In this document: positions 17,750 through 26,117 of the stretch, one piece after another | Layout: each line of letters opens with the position of its first letter | Position numbering within the stretch: the first letter of the stretch is position 1 | Source: Massilia phyllostachyos | GTDB lineage: Bacteria > Pseudomonadota > Gammaproteobacteria > Burkholderiales > Burkholderiaceae_D | NCBI RefSeq assembly: GCF_021044825.1 | Contig: NZ_JAJNOC010000001.1 | Span: 682,001 to 746,000 of the forward strand | DNA length: 64,000 nt | Direction of reading: 5' to 3' | Position numbers and translations under genes: made by a program | Notes under the pieces: model-generated | What the model saw: only the letters and a program-made list of their open reading frames with translations | What the model was told of the DNA's origin: nothing | Databases searched by the model: none

Positions 17750-17899
17750 GTAGGGTCGGTCGGGTGGACGGCTCCACACGACAATTCAATGACTACGCTG
17801 CCATCGCGCCGTCCGCGCGTTCAAGCAGTGGACGAACAAACGCGCAGGCCGCAGTACCGAAGTTTGAACGCGCGGTCGGCAAAGCGTGCTCCAGCCTAC
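17750..17899. repeat. Dispersed GTAGGGT...CCTAC repeat, copy 1
   Basis: Begins with GTAGGGT, contains GGGTGGACGGCTCC and TTTGAACGCGCGG, and ends CCAGCCTAC. These elements recur in the copies at 27374-27496, 58487-58595 and (left part) 62856-62906. The copy is degenerate: an extra CCGTCCGCGCGTTCAAGC block in inverted orientation lies in the middle. The rest of the 403-bp gap between wzm and the gene ending at 17922 shows only the promoter region described separately. Confidence 0.6.
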
Positions 17900-17921
17900 T
17901 GGACTGGCCCACCGCGACAAA

Positions 17922-18236
17922 TCAGCTGCCGAGATGGGTGAAGATGCCGACGGCCAGCTCGGCCCAGCAGTAGAGGAAAGCGAGACCAACGACGCCGGCG
18001 GCAATGACGCGCGACTTGGCCGTGCGCAACCTGCGCAGGGCAGCCACCAGCACCAGGCCGGCAAAGGCCAGCAGCACGCCGGCGGCGACGAAATCGGAAC
18101 CGGTCCATACGACTTCGCGCGTAAATTGCATCGCCACCAGCGGGATCATCAGGATGGCGGCCGTCACCACGGCGACGGCCAGCAGGGACTTGCCCAGGTG
18201 GGGTTTGACGAGGGCGTTGCCGGTCAGCGTGCTCAT
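17922..18236 (-). CDS. Small three-helix membrane protein of unknown function
   Basis: 104 aa from ATG at 18236 (MSTLTGNALVKPHLG). Three hydrophobic helices: about 15-35, 45-62 and 78-98, the second followed by a basic loop (RRLRTAKSR). No motif recognised. It is followed on the same strand by repeat copy 1 and the wzm operon, and lies 80 bp downstream of the CRP-family regulator, also on the minus strand, so it may be co-transcribed with that gene. A longer reading to 18281 is possible but has no better start. Confidence 0.7.
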   Translation of the reverse strand: MSTLTGNALVKPHLGKSLLAVAVVTAAILMIPLVAMQFTREVVWTGSDFVAAGVLLAFAGLVLVAALRRLRTAKSRVIAAGVVGLAFLYCWAELAVGIFTHLGS

Positions 18237-18316
18237 GGATGTCTCCGGGATGATGGAATCAGTATGACAATACTCTAGCATGCCGCCGGATGCAGGTGGG
18301 TGCTGTTAATAGCTGT

Positions 18317-19072
18317 TCAGGATCCCTGCACCAGCTTCTGCAACGCATCCGGCTTCACGATAATGAGCCGATGCGCATCCTTCTGCACGATCCCCTGCTG
18401 GGTCAGCGCCGTCAGCGCACGCGTCACGGTCTCGCGGCTGGTGTTGATCATGTTGGCGATGTCTTGGTGGGTCGGCAGGTTCTCCACCACGGCCGGGGCG
18501 CCCGGCTCGTCCTGCTTGTTCTTCTGCATCAGCACCAGGTAGGTGTAGATGCGCTTGGCCGTGTTGTTGATGCTGAGCAGCGAGCGGAATTCGGAATCGC
18601 GCTGGATCTTCTGCGCCAGGTGCTTGAGCATGTGGGTCGCCACCGAGGGCGCGTGCGCGAACAGGTGCATGGCGGTCGCGGCCGGCAGGAAGGCGACCAG
18701 CGCGTCCGACATCGCCACCACCGAGGCCGAGCGGGTCGAGTTGTTGATCAAGGCGATCTCGCCGAAGAAGTCGCCCGGCGCCAGCATGCGCAGGCCGATG
18801 GCGCGGCCGTCCTCGGTCACGTCGATCACCTGCAGCTGGCCCGACAGCAGGAACATCAGCCCGTCGCCATGGCCGCCCTTCTGCAGCACGATGTCGCGCT
18901 TGCTGTACTGGCGGATGCGCAAGTCCTGCTTGACGCGGATGATTTCCTCGTCCGACAGCTCGGCCAGCAGCGGGATCTTGCGCAGGTGGATCTGAACGTG
19001 GCGTTCTTCCGGTGCGGCGGCGTCGCTGTCGGCGGTGGTCTTGCGGGCGGAGGATTTGGCGGTTGCGGTCAT
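18317..19072 (-). CDS. CRP/FNR-family transcriptional regulator
   Basis: 251 aa from ATG at 19072. A variable, charged N-terminus (about 25 residues) precedes a cyclic-nucleotide-binding-like beta-roll (about 30-150; PGDFFGEIALINNSTRSASVVA resembles the CRP phosphate-binding cassette, which has the pattern GE-L------R-A). Then come the dimer helix and a winged HTH. The recognition helix reads SRETVTRALTAL (about residue 213), with R, E and the second R placed as in E. coli CRP, which reads TGTGA half-sites. No FNR-type N-terminal cysteine cluster is seen. It is therefore a candidate reader of the TGTGA-N6-TCACA sites at 29550, 31354 and 37086. The ligand (cAMP or another nucleotide) is not proven by sequence. 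Confidence 0.9.
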   Translation of the reverse strand: MTATAKSSARKTTADSDAAAPEERHVQIHLRKIPLLAELSDEEIIRVKQDLRIRQYSKRDIVLQKGGHGDGLMFLLSGQLQVIDVTEDGRAIGLRMLAPGDFFGEIALINNSTRSASVVAMSDALVAFLPAATAMHLFAHAPSVATHMLKHLAQKIQRDSEFRSLLSINNTAKRIYTYLVLMQKNKQDEPGAPAVVENLPTHQDIANMINTSRETVTRALTALTQQGIVQKDAHRLIIVKPDALQKLVQGS

Positions 19073-19415
19073 TGACTCTCTGAACGAGAACTTCAGAAAA
19101 ATTACATACGGATCCGTTGCGGAGGCGACGAAGGCATTCCCTTCGAGAATGTCCAACAGCCGTGATTGTATACGGTCGAGCCTGCTTAAGGTGGTCCGGC
19201 GGCCGCTCCCAGGCCGCGCAAGCGCCAAGGTGGCGCGTGCCCGCAACGAAGCGTGGACAGCTTGTTATCGAAGCGCCTGACGGACAGCCCCCTGTGTAGG
19301 AACTGCAACAATTCGTGAGATTTCTCTTGGCGTACTTACGTTGCCTATTGGCTATTGATACAATAGGATACATTAGGTTACATAAGTAAATATTTGCCAA
19401 GAGCGCGGCGTACGT
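19073..19415. promoter_or_regulatory. 343-bp intergenic region with AT-rich inverted repeat
   Basis: Divergent control region between the CRP-family gene and the DUF535 gene. It holds an AT-rich block (about 19310-19395) with CCTATTG (19344-19350) facing CAATAGG (19361-19367), and a second CTATTG copy at 19352-19357. This could be an operator. A TGGC...TTGC pair at 19328-19345 resembles a sigma-54 promoter but its spacing is two bases too long. No gene or RNA is recognised. Confidence 0.35.
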
Positions 19416-20438
19416 ATGCCGGCTTCCAGGCAAATTTCAGGAGACATCGCCGTGTTCAGCGCATTCGCCCAGCCATTCCGGCGCCCGGGCGCAGTACCCC
19501 AAGTCACCATCGGCATGGGCATTTCACGCAGGCAGGGACGTGTGCCCTATGTCCGCGAACTCATCAAACTCAAGCTCCGTTCCCTGGCCCATCCGCGCGC
19601 GACGCGGCGCTGGCTGCGCCTGCTGAACTCGCACCCGGCCTTCGCCGAGTACGTGCGCCACAGTCCGCGCCTGATGTACAAGATCTACCGCCCCTACATG
19701 ACCCTGCAGCTGCCGATGGAAGCGCGGCTGGCGGCCCTGGCCGTGCACTACACCACCGTGTTCGAGCGCGGCCTGGACGGGATGGTGGCGCTGGCGGCCG
19801 CGGCGCCGCTGCCGCTGGTGCGTTTCGAAGGGCGCGACGGCGGCGAGTACGACATTGCCCTGCGCGCCATCACCCCGCTGGAACGCGAGGGCGAGCTGGT
19901 GCTGCAACTGCGCGAGGCCGGCATGCCGCTGTACGCGGTGGCCTTCACCTTCGCCGAGCGCGACGGCAAACTGGCGGTGAACATCGGCTGCATCCAGGGC
20001 GCGAAGGACGAGGGCACGCGCGAGGCGATCCGGCGCGCCACGCGCCAGCTGCATGGCCTGCGTCCCAAGCAATTATTGGTAACTGTGATTCGCCACCTGG
20101 GCCACGAATTCGGCTGCGGCGAGCTGCGCCTGGTGGCCAACGCCAACCGCGTGGTGCGCAGCGCCATCCGCAACGGCACCGTGCACGCCGACTACGACCA
20201 GCTGTGGGACGAGATGGGCGCCTCCAAACGCGCCGACGGCGACTTCAGCCTGCCCTGTGCGCCCTTGGCGGAACCGGATCTCGAGGGTGTGCCGTCGAAG
20301 AAGCGCTCGGAAGCGCGGCGCCGCCATTCGATGCTGGCTTCGTTGTGCATTGCGGTGGCCGCCGGTTTCGGTGGCGCCGCCTTGCCTGAAGCAATCCAGG
20401 CCGAAGAAGTGGCTGTGGCCGGTCGGGCACGTGTTTGA
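19416..20438 (+). CDS. DUF535 (VirK/YbjX-like) family protein
   Basis: 340 aa, no clear signal peptide. The C-terminal half has the family pattern: a conserved GCIQG segment, then LRLVANANRV, and the terminal KKRSEARRRHSMLASL block in which a run of basic residues precedes the last helix. Family members in enterobacteria (VirK, YbjX, Mig-14-neighbour proteins) are linked to virulence and resistance to membrane-active peptides, with unknown biochemistry. ATG at 19416 is used (AAGAG about 12 nt upstream); an internal ATG at 19515 is an alternative. Single gene. Confidence 0.75.
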   Translation: MPASRQISGDIAVFSAFAQPFRRPGAVPQVTIGMGISRRQGRVPYVRELIKLKLRSLAHPRATRRWLRLLNSHPAFAEYVRHSPRLMYKIYRPYMTLQLPMEARLAALAVHYTTVFERGLDGMVALAAAAPLPLVRFEGRDGGEYDIALRAITPLEREGELVLQLREAGMPLYAVAFTFAERDGKLAVNIGCIQGAKDEGTREAIRRATRQLHGLRPKQLLVTVIRHLGHEFGCGELRLVANANRVVRSAIRNGTVHADYDQLWDEMGASKRADGDFSLPCAPLAEPDLEGVPSKKRSEARRRHSMLASLCIAVAAGFGGAALPEAIQAEEVAVAGRARV

Positions 20439-20559
20439 CGCTATTCACTGTAACGAACAGGAGGCTATGCATGCTGCATTGTCGGTTTTCTTTACAGTAA
20501 GAATGAATATATATTCATTGCCAACTACAAGTTCTTGATTTCTATAAATTTTTGCAATC

Positions 20560-20575
20560 TGGCATCAAAGTTGCT
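20560..20575 (+). promoter_or_regulatory. Sigma-54-type promoter of the PEP-CTERM gene
   Basis: TGGCATC-AAAG-TTGCT fits the -24/-12 consensus TGGCACR-N4-TTGCW with correct GG-to-GC spacing. The start point predicted 12 nt after the -12 C is about 20586, giving a 24-nt leader before the ATG at 20610 with no Shine-Dalgarno sequence. A matching element lies before the second PEP-CTERM gene (44818). PEP-CTERM genes are often driven by RpoN with the PrsK/PrsR pair. Confidence 0.72.
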
Positions 20576-20609
20576 TATGTGAAGGTATCGTTCATTTACC
20601 GGTACCTTC

Positions 20610-21362
20610 ATGAAATCCATTTACGCATCCGCCATCGTCCTCGCCCTGTCCGCCGTCACCGCCCAGGCGCAAGCATCGATCCTGATCACGTCGAACGACT
20701 TCCAGAACGGAAAAACCGCAGGCTGGAACTATGCGGCGAACACCAGCAAGTTCGTGTCCGCAACCGACGACCCGAGCAACAAGGTGCTCCAGTTCACCGG
20801 CAACTCGAACAGTGCCGTTACGACCAGCTTCAAGAGCCATGACGACGACCTGATGGTGTCTTTCGACTTTTCCTACAGCGGTGTCATGTCCGTGAACAGC
20901 TTCGTGGGCGTGTCCTTCGGTGGCCTGCTCAGCTCGCCGAGCATCGGCATCAAGTCCAACTGCGACGACAAGACCGGCGCCTGCAAGAACGATGTGTTCG
21001 TGCGCATGAGCGATTCGAACACGGTCATGATGCTCGACAGCGACCTGGCTGCAAACACCACCTACACGATCTTCGGCCGCCTCTACAAGGACAACGGCAG
21101 CGCGACCTACAACCGCTTCGACGCCTGGCTGAACCCGACCGCCGCCGAAATGCAATCGCTGACCGGCTGGAACGCGAGCGCCACAGGCACGACCAGCATC
21201 ACTTCGGTCGACAAGCTGGGCATCCGTACTGCCAACATCGACAGCAAATCGGCGCTGCAGATCGATAACCTGCAAGTGAGCGAAGTACCGGAACCGGCCA
21301 CCATGTCTCTGCTCGGCCTGGCGCTGGCCGGCCTGGCGGTCAGCCGCCGCAAGCGCGCCTGA
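20610..21362 (+). CDS. PEP-CTERM sorting domain protein (paralogue A)
   Basis: 250 aa exported protein. Signal peptide MKSIYASAIVLALSAVTAQAQA at the N-terminus; a beta-rich body with one Cys pair (NCDDKTGAC); and at the C-terminus the PEP-CTERM tripartite signal VPEPATMSLLGLALAGLAVSRRKRA (motif, hydrophobic helix, basic tail). The signal is recognised and cleaved by exosortase EpsH/XrtA in exopolysaccharide-producing Gram-negatives. It is a paralogue of the protein at 44875-45549 (shared blocks DVFVRMSDSN / DLFVRMSGSN, IFGRL, YNRFDAWLNPT, SLTGW, IRTAN). Function on the cell surface or in the matrix is unknown. The exosortase itself is not in the window. Confidence 0.93.
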   Translation: MKSIYASAIVLALSAVTAQAQASILITSNDFQNGKTAGWNYAANTSKFVSATDDPSNKVLQFTGNSNSAVTTSFKSHDDDLMVSFDFSYSGVMSVNSFVGVSFGGLLSSPSIGIKSNCDDKTGACKNDVFVRMSDSNTVMMLDSDLAANTTYTIFGRLYKDNGSATYNRFDAWLNPTAAEMQSLTGWNASATGTTSITSVDKLGIRTANIDSKSALQIDNLQVSEVPEPATMSLLGLALAGLAVSRRKRA

Positions 21363-21434
21363 CCAGGCGTTGATGCAGAAAGCCGGCGCCACGCAGGGCC
21401 GGCCTGCAGGGGGGGGCGCCAGTACGCCCCATTC

Positions 21435-21459
21435 TCCATCCCCATCCCCATCCCCATCC
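21435..21459. repeat. Short CCCCAT tandem repeat
   Basis: About four CCCCAT-type units between the PEP-CTERM gene and the GAF-GGDEF-EAL gene, outside any coding sequence. Such a hexamer tract could vary in length but does not sit at a promoter or start codon that I can define. Confidence 0.5.
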
Positions 21460-21549
21460 TGTCGCGCTTTTGCCCCGCATCCCGAGTTATGCATGTTGCA
21501 TCTCCAGGCAATCCATCGTAGCCTGTAAATACAACTATAGAGGTGGGGC

Positions 21550-23358
21550 ATGGAGACAGGCATCGGAACCGATGGCAGCGCAGCGGCGGAACTGCTGCGC
21601 GCACAGGAAATGTCGCGCTACCATATCGCGCAGGACGACCCGGATCCGAAACTGCGCCTGCTGGCCCAGCTGGCGGTCAAGGCGACCGGGATGGACATCG
21701 GCGGCATCACCCTGATCCACCATGCGTATGCAGCCGTCGTCACCGGCGCCGGCATCGCCCCGCAACGGCTGGACCGATCCGATGCGATCTGCTCGCATGC
21801 GGTCGATGCCCAGTCCGCCTTCTTCGAGGTGCCCGACCTGCATGCCGCGCCGCGCTTCGTCACCAGGCAGTTTCCCGAGATGCGGCACTACGCGGCCGCC
21901 ACCCTGTTCGGCCGGCGCGGCTATGTGCTCGGCACGCTGTGGGTCATGTCCTGCGCGCCAGGAAGGCTGGACGAATCGCAGCGCCTGCTGCTGCAGGGTC
22001 TTGGCCGGCTGGCGGTCGATGCCCTGGAGATGTACTACTACGACGGGACGACCGGCATGCACAACCGCACCGCGCTGGTCCAGCAGGTGCAGGACAAGGT
22101 GGCGCTGGCCGATGCCTCCGACGTGCTGGTCGGCTACATCGACCTGACGGGCTTTCACCAGATTAATGAGATCCACGGCCGCGATACCGGCGACTACCTG
22201 CTGGCCGAGTTCGCCCACCGGCTGCAGCGCTGGATCGGCGCGGACGGGATGGCGGGCCACTTCGGCGGCGACCGCTTCGGTTTCGCCCTGGAGGGACCCG
22301 TTAGCAGCGAGCGGCTGGACGCCCTGCGGCTGGCGATCGACGCGCCCTGTTCCTTGCCCGACAGCCGCCTGCATGCGCTCAGCGCCCGTATCGGCATCGT
22401 GCGCGAGGCCCTGCCGACCCGGCTGAGCGCCGGCGCGCTGTTCGACATGGCCGAGACGGCGGCCGCCATGATCGGCGCCATGCATGGATTCTCGGTCGTG
22501 CGCGAATACGGCGGCGTCCTGCGCGACCGTTCGCGCATGCTCCAGGCCCTAGTCGAAGTGCTGGAAGATGCTCCCGGCGCGGGCGAGCTGACCGTGTTCT
22601 ACCAGCCGCAGGTGAATTTCGGCGACGGCAGCCTGATCGGCTTCGAGGCGCTGGCGCGCTGGCGCCATCCGCAACTCGGCATGGTGCCGGCCCAGACCTT
22701 CGTCGCGCTGGCCGAAAGCAGCGGCCACTGCTTCGAGCTGGACATGCGCATCGCGCGCATGGTCTGCCGGATGGTGCGGCGCTGGCGCGACGCGGGCCTG
22801 CCCGCGGTGCCGGTGTCGCTGAACCTGTCGCGCGCTTCGCTGGTCAATCCGCGCTTGCCGGATGCGGTCGCGGCGCTGTTGGCCGAGCACGGCCTGCCGG
22901 GCGCGTCGCTCGAGGTCGAGGTCACGGAAGGACAGTTGCTGGATGCGCCGCAGGCCCTGCACGCCTGCGTCGAGGCGCTGCGTGCGCTCGGCCTGCGCAT
23001 CGCCATCGACGATTTCGGCATCGGTTACTCGAACCTGGATGCGATCGCCACCCTGCGCTTCGACCGCCTGAAGGTGGACCGCCGTTTCGTCCACGGGGTG
23101 GCCGACAGCGACACCACCGCCAGCCTGTTCCAGCTGATCCAGGGCGTGGCCCGGGTATCGGGCGCCGAGCTGCTGTGCGAAGGACTGGAGCGCGAGAAAG
23201 ATCTCGACTGGCTAAGGCAACACCATGCCTACTGCGTGCAGGGCTGGTACTTCTGCAAGGCCGAACCGGCCGAGCGGGCCGAGCACATGCTGCGCGGCTG
23301 GCAGGGCAGGCTGTGCGAGACGGCGCCAAGGGCCGACCTGCGCAGCCTGTTCGTCTGA
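21550..23358 (+). CDS. GAF-GGDEF-EAL cyclic-di-GMP phosphodiesterase (degenerate GGDEF)
   Basis: 602 aa, cytoplasmic. GAF sensor domain (about 20-155), GGDEF domain (about 165-300) and EAL domain (about 335-585). The GGDEF active-site loop reads GGDRF (about 238-242): the glutamate needed for catalysis is replaced by arginine, so cyclase activity is unlikely. The EAL domain keeps FEALARW (about 364), LNLSR, VEVTEG, IDDFGIGYSN, KVD and the late CEGLE, that is, the metal-binding and catalytic residues, so it should degrade c-di-GMP. GTGGGG just upstream serves as ribosome site. It ends one base before the convergent HDOD gene. Likely controls matrix or motility in response to a GAF ligand. Confidence 0.9.
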   Translation: METGIGTDGSAAAELLRAQEMSRYHIAQDDPDPKLRLLAQLAVKATGMDIGGITLIHHAYAAVVTGAGIAPQRLDRSDAICSHAVDAQSAFFEVPDLHAAPRFVTRQFPEMRHYAAATLFGRRGYVLGTLWVMSCAPGRLDESQRLLLQGLGRLAVDALEMYYYDGTTGMHNRTALVQQVQDKVALADASDVLVGYIDLTGFHQINEIHGRDTGDYLLAEFAHRLQRWIGADGMAGHFGGDRFGFALEGPVSSERLDALRLAIDAPCSLPDSRLHALSARIGIVREALPTRLSAGALFDMAETAAAMIGAMHGFSVVREYGGVLRDRSRMLQALVEVLEDAPGAGELTVFYQPQVNFGDGSLIGFEALARWRHPQLGMVPAQTFVALAESSGHCFELDMRIARMVCRMVRRWRDAGLPAVPVSLNLSRASLVNPRLPDAVAALLAEHGLPGASLEVEVTEGQLLDAPQALHACVEALRALGLRIAIDDFGIGYSNLDAIATLRFDRLKVDRRFVHGVADSDTTASLFQLIQGVARVSGAELLCEGLEREKDLDWLRQHHAYCVQGWYFCKAEPAERAEHMLRGWQGRLCETAPRADLRSLFV

Positions 23359-23359
23359 A

Positions 23360-24160
23360 CTAAGCCGCGGCGGCGAAGGAATCGTGGGAGGGGAATCGGG
23401 CGCGCATCCAGTCGCGGCCCAGGCCCAGCGCGTCGACGACCTCGCCGGGCAGGGTGTCGAGAATGGCGGGATCGTCGCTCGGCGTATCGGCCAGCAGGCT
23501 GGCGAGGTGGACCACGCCGGCCAGCTTGCAGAAGGGCAGGGCGGCCATCGGATCGGAGGAGCGTTCCACGGCGCTGACGATACGGAGCGGGAAATTCCAG
23601 CGGCGGCACAGCTCGGCCGTGATCTCGCCCTCGGCCAGTCCCAGCAAACGCTGTTCGCGTTCCCAGCGGGCGCCCGGCAGGTGCGGCATCTCTTCGATTT
23701 CGGCAAAGGCGGCGGGCGCGACCTGGTAGATCAGCAGTTCGCCCAGGCGCATGACCATGCCGGCCAGCCAGGCATCGCTGGCATCGGCGCCCGCGCCATT
23801 GGCCAGCCACTTGGCGTAACCGGCGCAGGCCATGCTGCTCTTCCAGAATTCATCGCTGTCCAGGCCCGGCAGCTGCGGGAAGGAATCGGCGAAGCAGGCC
23901 GCCAGCGCCAGGGTACGGATGTGCGCCATGCCGGCCAGCGCAATCGCATCGTCGAGCGAGCTGACATTGCGGCTGGAGCCGAAGCGGGCGCTGTTGGCCA
24001 GGCGCATCAGCTTGGCGGTCAACGCCGGATCGCGCGCGATGATGGCGGCGATGCTTTTAGCCGAGGCATCCTCGTTGTCGAGGGTGGCGATGAGGGCGTG
24101 TGCGACTTCCGAGATGGTCGGCAGGCGGACGTTTTCGAAAAAACTGGCGAGGCTGATCAT
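23360..24160 (-). CDS. HDOD domain signalling protein
   Basis: 266 aa. MISLASFFENVRLPTISEVAHALIATL opens a typical HDOD domain (about 10-200): ARDPALTAKLMRLANSARFG, SLDDAIALAGMAHIRTLAL. HDOD proteins are HD-superfamily relatives that have lost the catalytic His-Asp set and serve in signalling, often with c-di-GMP proteins. ATG at 24160 is chosen because GGA lies 7 nt upstream; ATG at 24166 adds two residues. The stop lies one base from that of the convergent EAL gene. Confidence 0.87.
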   Translation of the reverse strand: MISLASFFENVRLPTISEVAHALIATLDNEDASAKSIAAIIARDPALTAKLMRLANSARFGSSRNVSSLDDAIALAGMAHIRTLALAACFADSFPQLPGLDSDEFWKSSMACAGYAKWLANGAGADASDAWLAGMVMRLGELLIYQVAPAAFAEIEEMPHLPGARWEREQRLLGLAEGEITAELCRRWNFPLRIVSAVERSSDPMAALPFCKLAGVVHLASLLADTPSDDPAILDTLPGEVVDALGLGRDWMRARFPSHDSFAAAA

Positions 24161-24478
24161 GGGCATTCCGGCGGACGGTCGCCCCGGCGGGGCGGCTACG
24201 GTGATTTTTAGTGTAATTCCGGATGGAAACCAAAAACCATCCGGTGTGTGAATTTTCACGTCGGCGTTGCAGGAACGCAGCATTCCGGCCACAACGCGGC
24301 GGTTAAAAGCCGGGAAAAGCTCCTTTGCGCTGCCTGAGCTAGCACCTGGAGGCGATGTTGCGCGAAAGCCTTGGCGATTTTACATAGTCAGCTGATCGCG
24401 TCATTTTGCTGGCTATAATTGACTTACATAAACAAGTTTTGCACAAAGGTTATTTGAAGGGAATCAGAACGGAGCGAG
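24161..24478. other. 318-bp intergenic region with candidate -10 element
   Basis: Between the divergent HDOD and NTF2-like genes. A TATAAT hexamer at 24414-24419 on the plus strand lies about 60 nt before the NTF2-like start; no convincing -35 is seen at the right distance. Apart from an AT-rich patch (24380-24450) nothing else is recognised. Confidence 0.4.
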
Positions 24479-24991
24479 ATGATGAACGGGTTGAAAGGCT
24501 GGAAGCGTCTGGTGGTTGTCGCTGTCATGCTTGGTACGCACCATGGCGTCGCCGCCAGCATGCCGCCGCAAGCAATGAAAGCCGACACACTGGTACAGGA
24601 CATCCTCGACGTCGAAAGGAAACGCATGGAAGCGGTGACCGGCGGCGATGTGGAAACGCTCAAGCGTCTCATCAGCCGCCAGTACTACCACGTCGAGAGC
24701 AATGGCCGGCTGCGTACCCGCACCGCCTTCCTGCAAGCGGTGGCGGAGCACACTTTTTCGACGGGCAACTACCAGATCGATGACAGCGAGGTGCAGGTTG
24801 CGCCCGACGGCGGGTCCGCAGTCGTGGTCGGCACATTCAACGCTGTATCGAAAGCCGCGGACGCGCGACGGATCCGTGCCCACTACGTCCGGGTCTGGGT
24901 CAGGCAGGGGGCGTCCTGGGTCAACACCGTTCATCAGAGCACCGAGATCACGCCGGCCGGCGCGGCCGCCGGCGTGCGGCCCGTCCGCTGA
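24479..24991 (+). CDS. Exported NTF2-like (DUF4440-type) protein
   Basis: 170 aa. N-terminal signal sequence (basic MMNGLKGWKR, hydrophobic VVVAVML, cleavage near VAAS). The mature part has the alpha+beta cone pattern of DUF4440/SnoaL-like proteins: DVERKRMEAVTGGDVETLKRLISRQYYHV, then four strands ending VRVWVRQGASWVNTVHQ. These proteins bind small molecules or act as minor enzymes; no substrate can be named. GGAG lies 5-7 nt before the ATG. It is convergent with the acyltransferase gene, with a 10-bp gap. Confidence 0.8.
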   Translation: MMNGLKGWKRLVVVAVMLGTHHGVAASMPPQAMKADTLVQDILDVERKRMEAVTGGDVETLKRLISRQYYHVESNGRLRTRTAFLQAVAEHTFSTGNYQIDDSEVQVAPDGGSAVVVGTFNAVSKAADARRIRAHYVRVWVRQGASWVNTVHQSTEITPAGAAAGVRPVR

Positions 24992-25001
24992 CCGGGGTGC
25001 G

Positions 25002-26111
25002 CTAGGAGACCGTGGCGGCCCTCGCGCTGTCGCGCCCCAGCCAGCGGCGCACGGCGCGCAGCGCCGGCCGTTCCACCAGGTGCCAGCTCAGCATGGCCAG
25101 CGGAATCACCAGCGCCAGCGCCACCACGGTCAGGCGCTTCGGCCCCATCGGCGGCAGCGCCTCGCGCAGCATGACGATCACCGGCCAGTGCCAGATATAG
25201 ATGCCGTAGGAGTAGTCGTGGCGCTGGATGTGCGCGGCCCAGGCCGGCAGCTGCCGGCTGCCGACGCACAGCGCCAGCGTCACCGCCACCAGGGCGATGC
25301 CGAACCAGGTCAGCGGGCTCGGGGTCTGGTCGGCCGAGCGGGTCCAGTTGAGCAGGGCCAGCGCCAGCGCGCAGGCCACGTGGCGCCAGCCGATCCGCAC
25401 TTCCGGCGCCAGCGTCTGCAGCACGATCCCGGTCAGGAACAGCGACCACATGCGGGTCTCCCAGACGTAGCCGCTTACCACTTCCGGATACACGTTCGCG
25501 GCCAGCAGCAGGAACAGGGCGACGCCGCGCATCCAGCTGCGCAGCGGCAGCGCGGCGGCCAGGCCGATCAGCGCTACCATCACGTACATCCGGCCTTCCC
25601 AGTACAGCGTCCACAGCGGCCCGTTCAGCGGCTGGCCGCCGAGCACGCCCTCGATGCGCAGGTGCTCGGGCGGGATGTGGTAGACCAGGCCGTGCAGCAC
25701 CGTGTTGCCGAAGATGTAGCGCCACGGCGCGCTGTCGAATAAACCGCGCGCGCCGAAGGTCGAAAAGAAGGCCACCGCCACCACCGTCGTCGCCAAGAGG
25801 CAGGCGAACAGCCCCGGCACGATGCGCGCCACGCGGCGCGCGGCGAAGCGGCCCAGGTGCGGGTCGCCCATCCAGCTGCGCGCAATGAACATGCCGCTGA
25901 TGACGAAGAACACGCCGACGGCCACCGCGCCCAGGTCGGTGTTCGGGGTGAGGAAGCGGGTGACCGGGTCGCGCATCGGCTCGGCCACGTTCATCATCCA
26001 GGTGTGGTACACGACCACCGCCAGCGCGCACACCAGGCGCACCAGGTTGAAGCCGTTGTCGTGGGTGCCGATCGCCGCTTCCAGCGTGCGGCCTTGGGAA
26101 TGCTGTGCCAT
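25002..26111 (-). CDS. Acyltransferase 3 family membrane protein (OafA-like)
   Basis: 369 aa, ten or so transmembrane helices. The N-terminal FNLVRLVCALAVVVYHTWMM includes the conserved R-x10-H catalytic pattern of acyltransferase-3 enzymes, and SYGIYIWHWPVIVML is the conserved late helix. Family members transfer acetyl or other acyl groups to O-antigens and exopolysaccharides at the periplasmic side. It starts 6 bp after the TPR gene stop, so it is probably co-transcribed with that gene. No SGNH domain is attached. Target glycan unknown. Confidence 0.88.
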   Translation of the reverse strand: MAQHSQGRTLEAAIGTHDNGFNLVRLVCALAVVVYHTWMMNVAEPMRDPVTRFLTPNTDLGAVAVGVFFVISGMFIARSWMGDPHLGRFAARRVARIVPGLFACLLATTVVAVAFFSTFGARGLFDSAPWRYIFGNTVLHGLVYHIPPEHLRIEGVLGGQPLNGPLWTLYWEGRMYVMVALIGLAAALPLRSWMRGVALFLLLAANVYPEVVSGYVWETRMWSLFLTGIVLQTLAPEVRIGWRHVACALALALLNWTRSADQTPSPLTWFGIALVAVTLALCVGSRQLPAWAAHIQRHDYSYGIYIWHWPVIVMLREALPPMGPKRLTVVALALVIPLAMLSWHLVERPALRAVRRWLGRDSARAATVS

Positions 26112-26117
26112 GGAGGA

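Noticed and set aside
19328-19345. TGGCGTA...TTGCC as a third sigma-54 promoter
   Set aside because: The GG to GC spacing is two bases longer than the strict -24/-12 distance.
20580-20610. TGAAGGTA/TACCTTCA inverted repeat as an RNA hairpin hiding the PEP-CTERM start codon
   Set aside because: The sigma-54 promoter predicts a transcript start near 20586, so most of the left arm would not be in the mRNA.
21435-21459. CCCCAT tract as a phase-variation switch
   Set aside because: Few units, outside any coding frame, and not placed between recognisable -35 and -10 elements.
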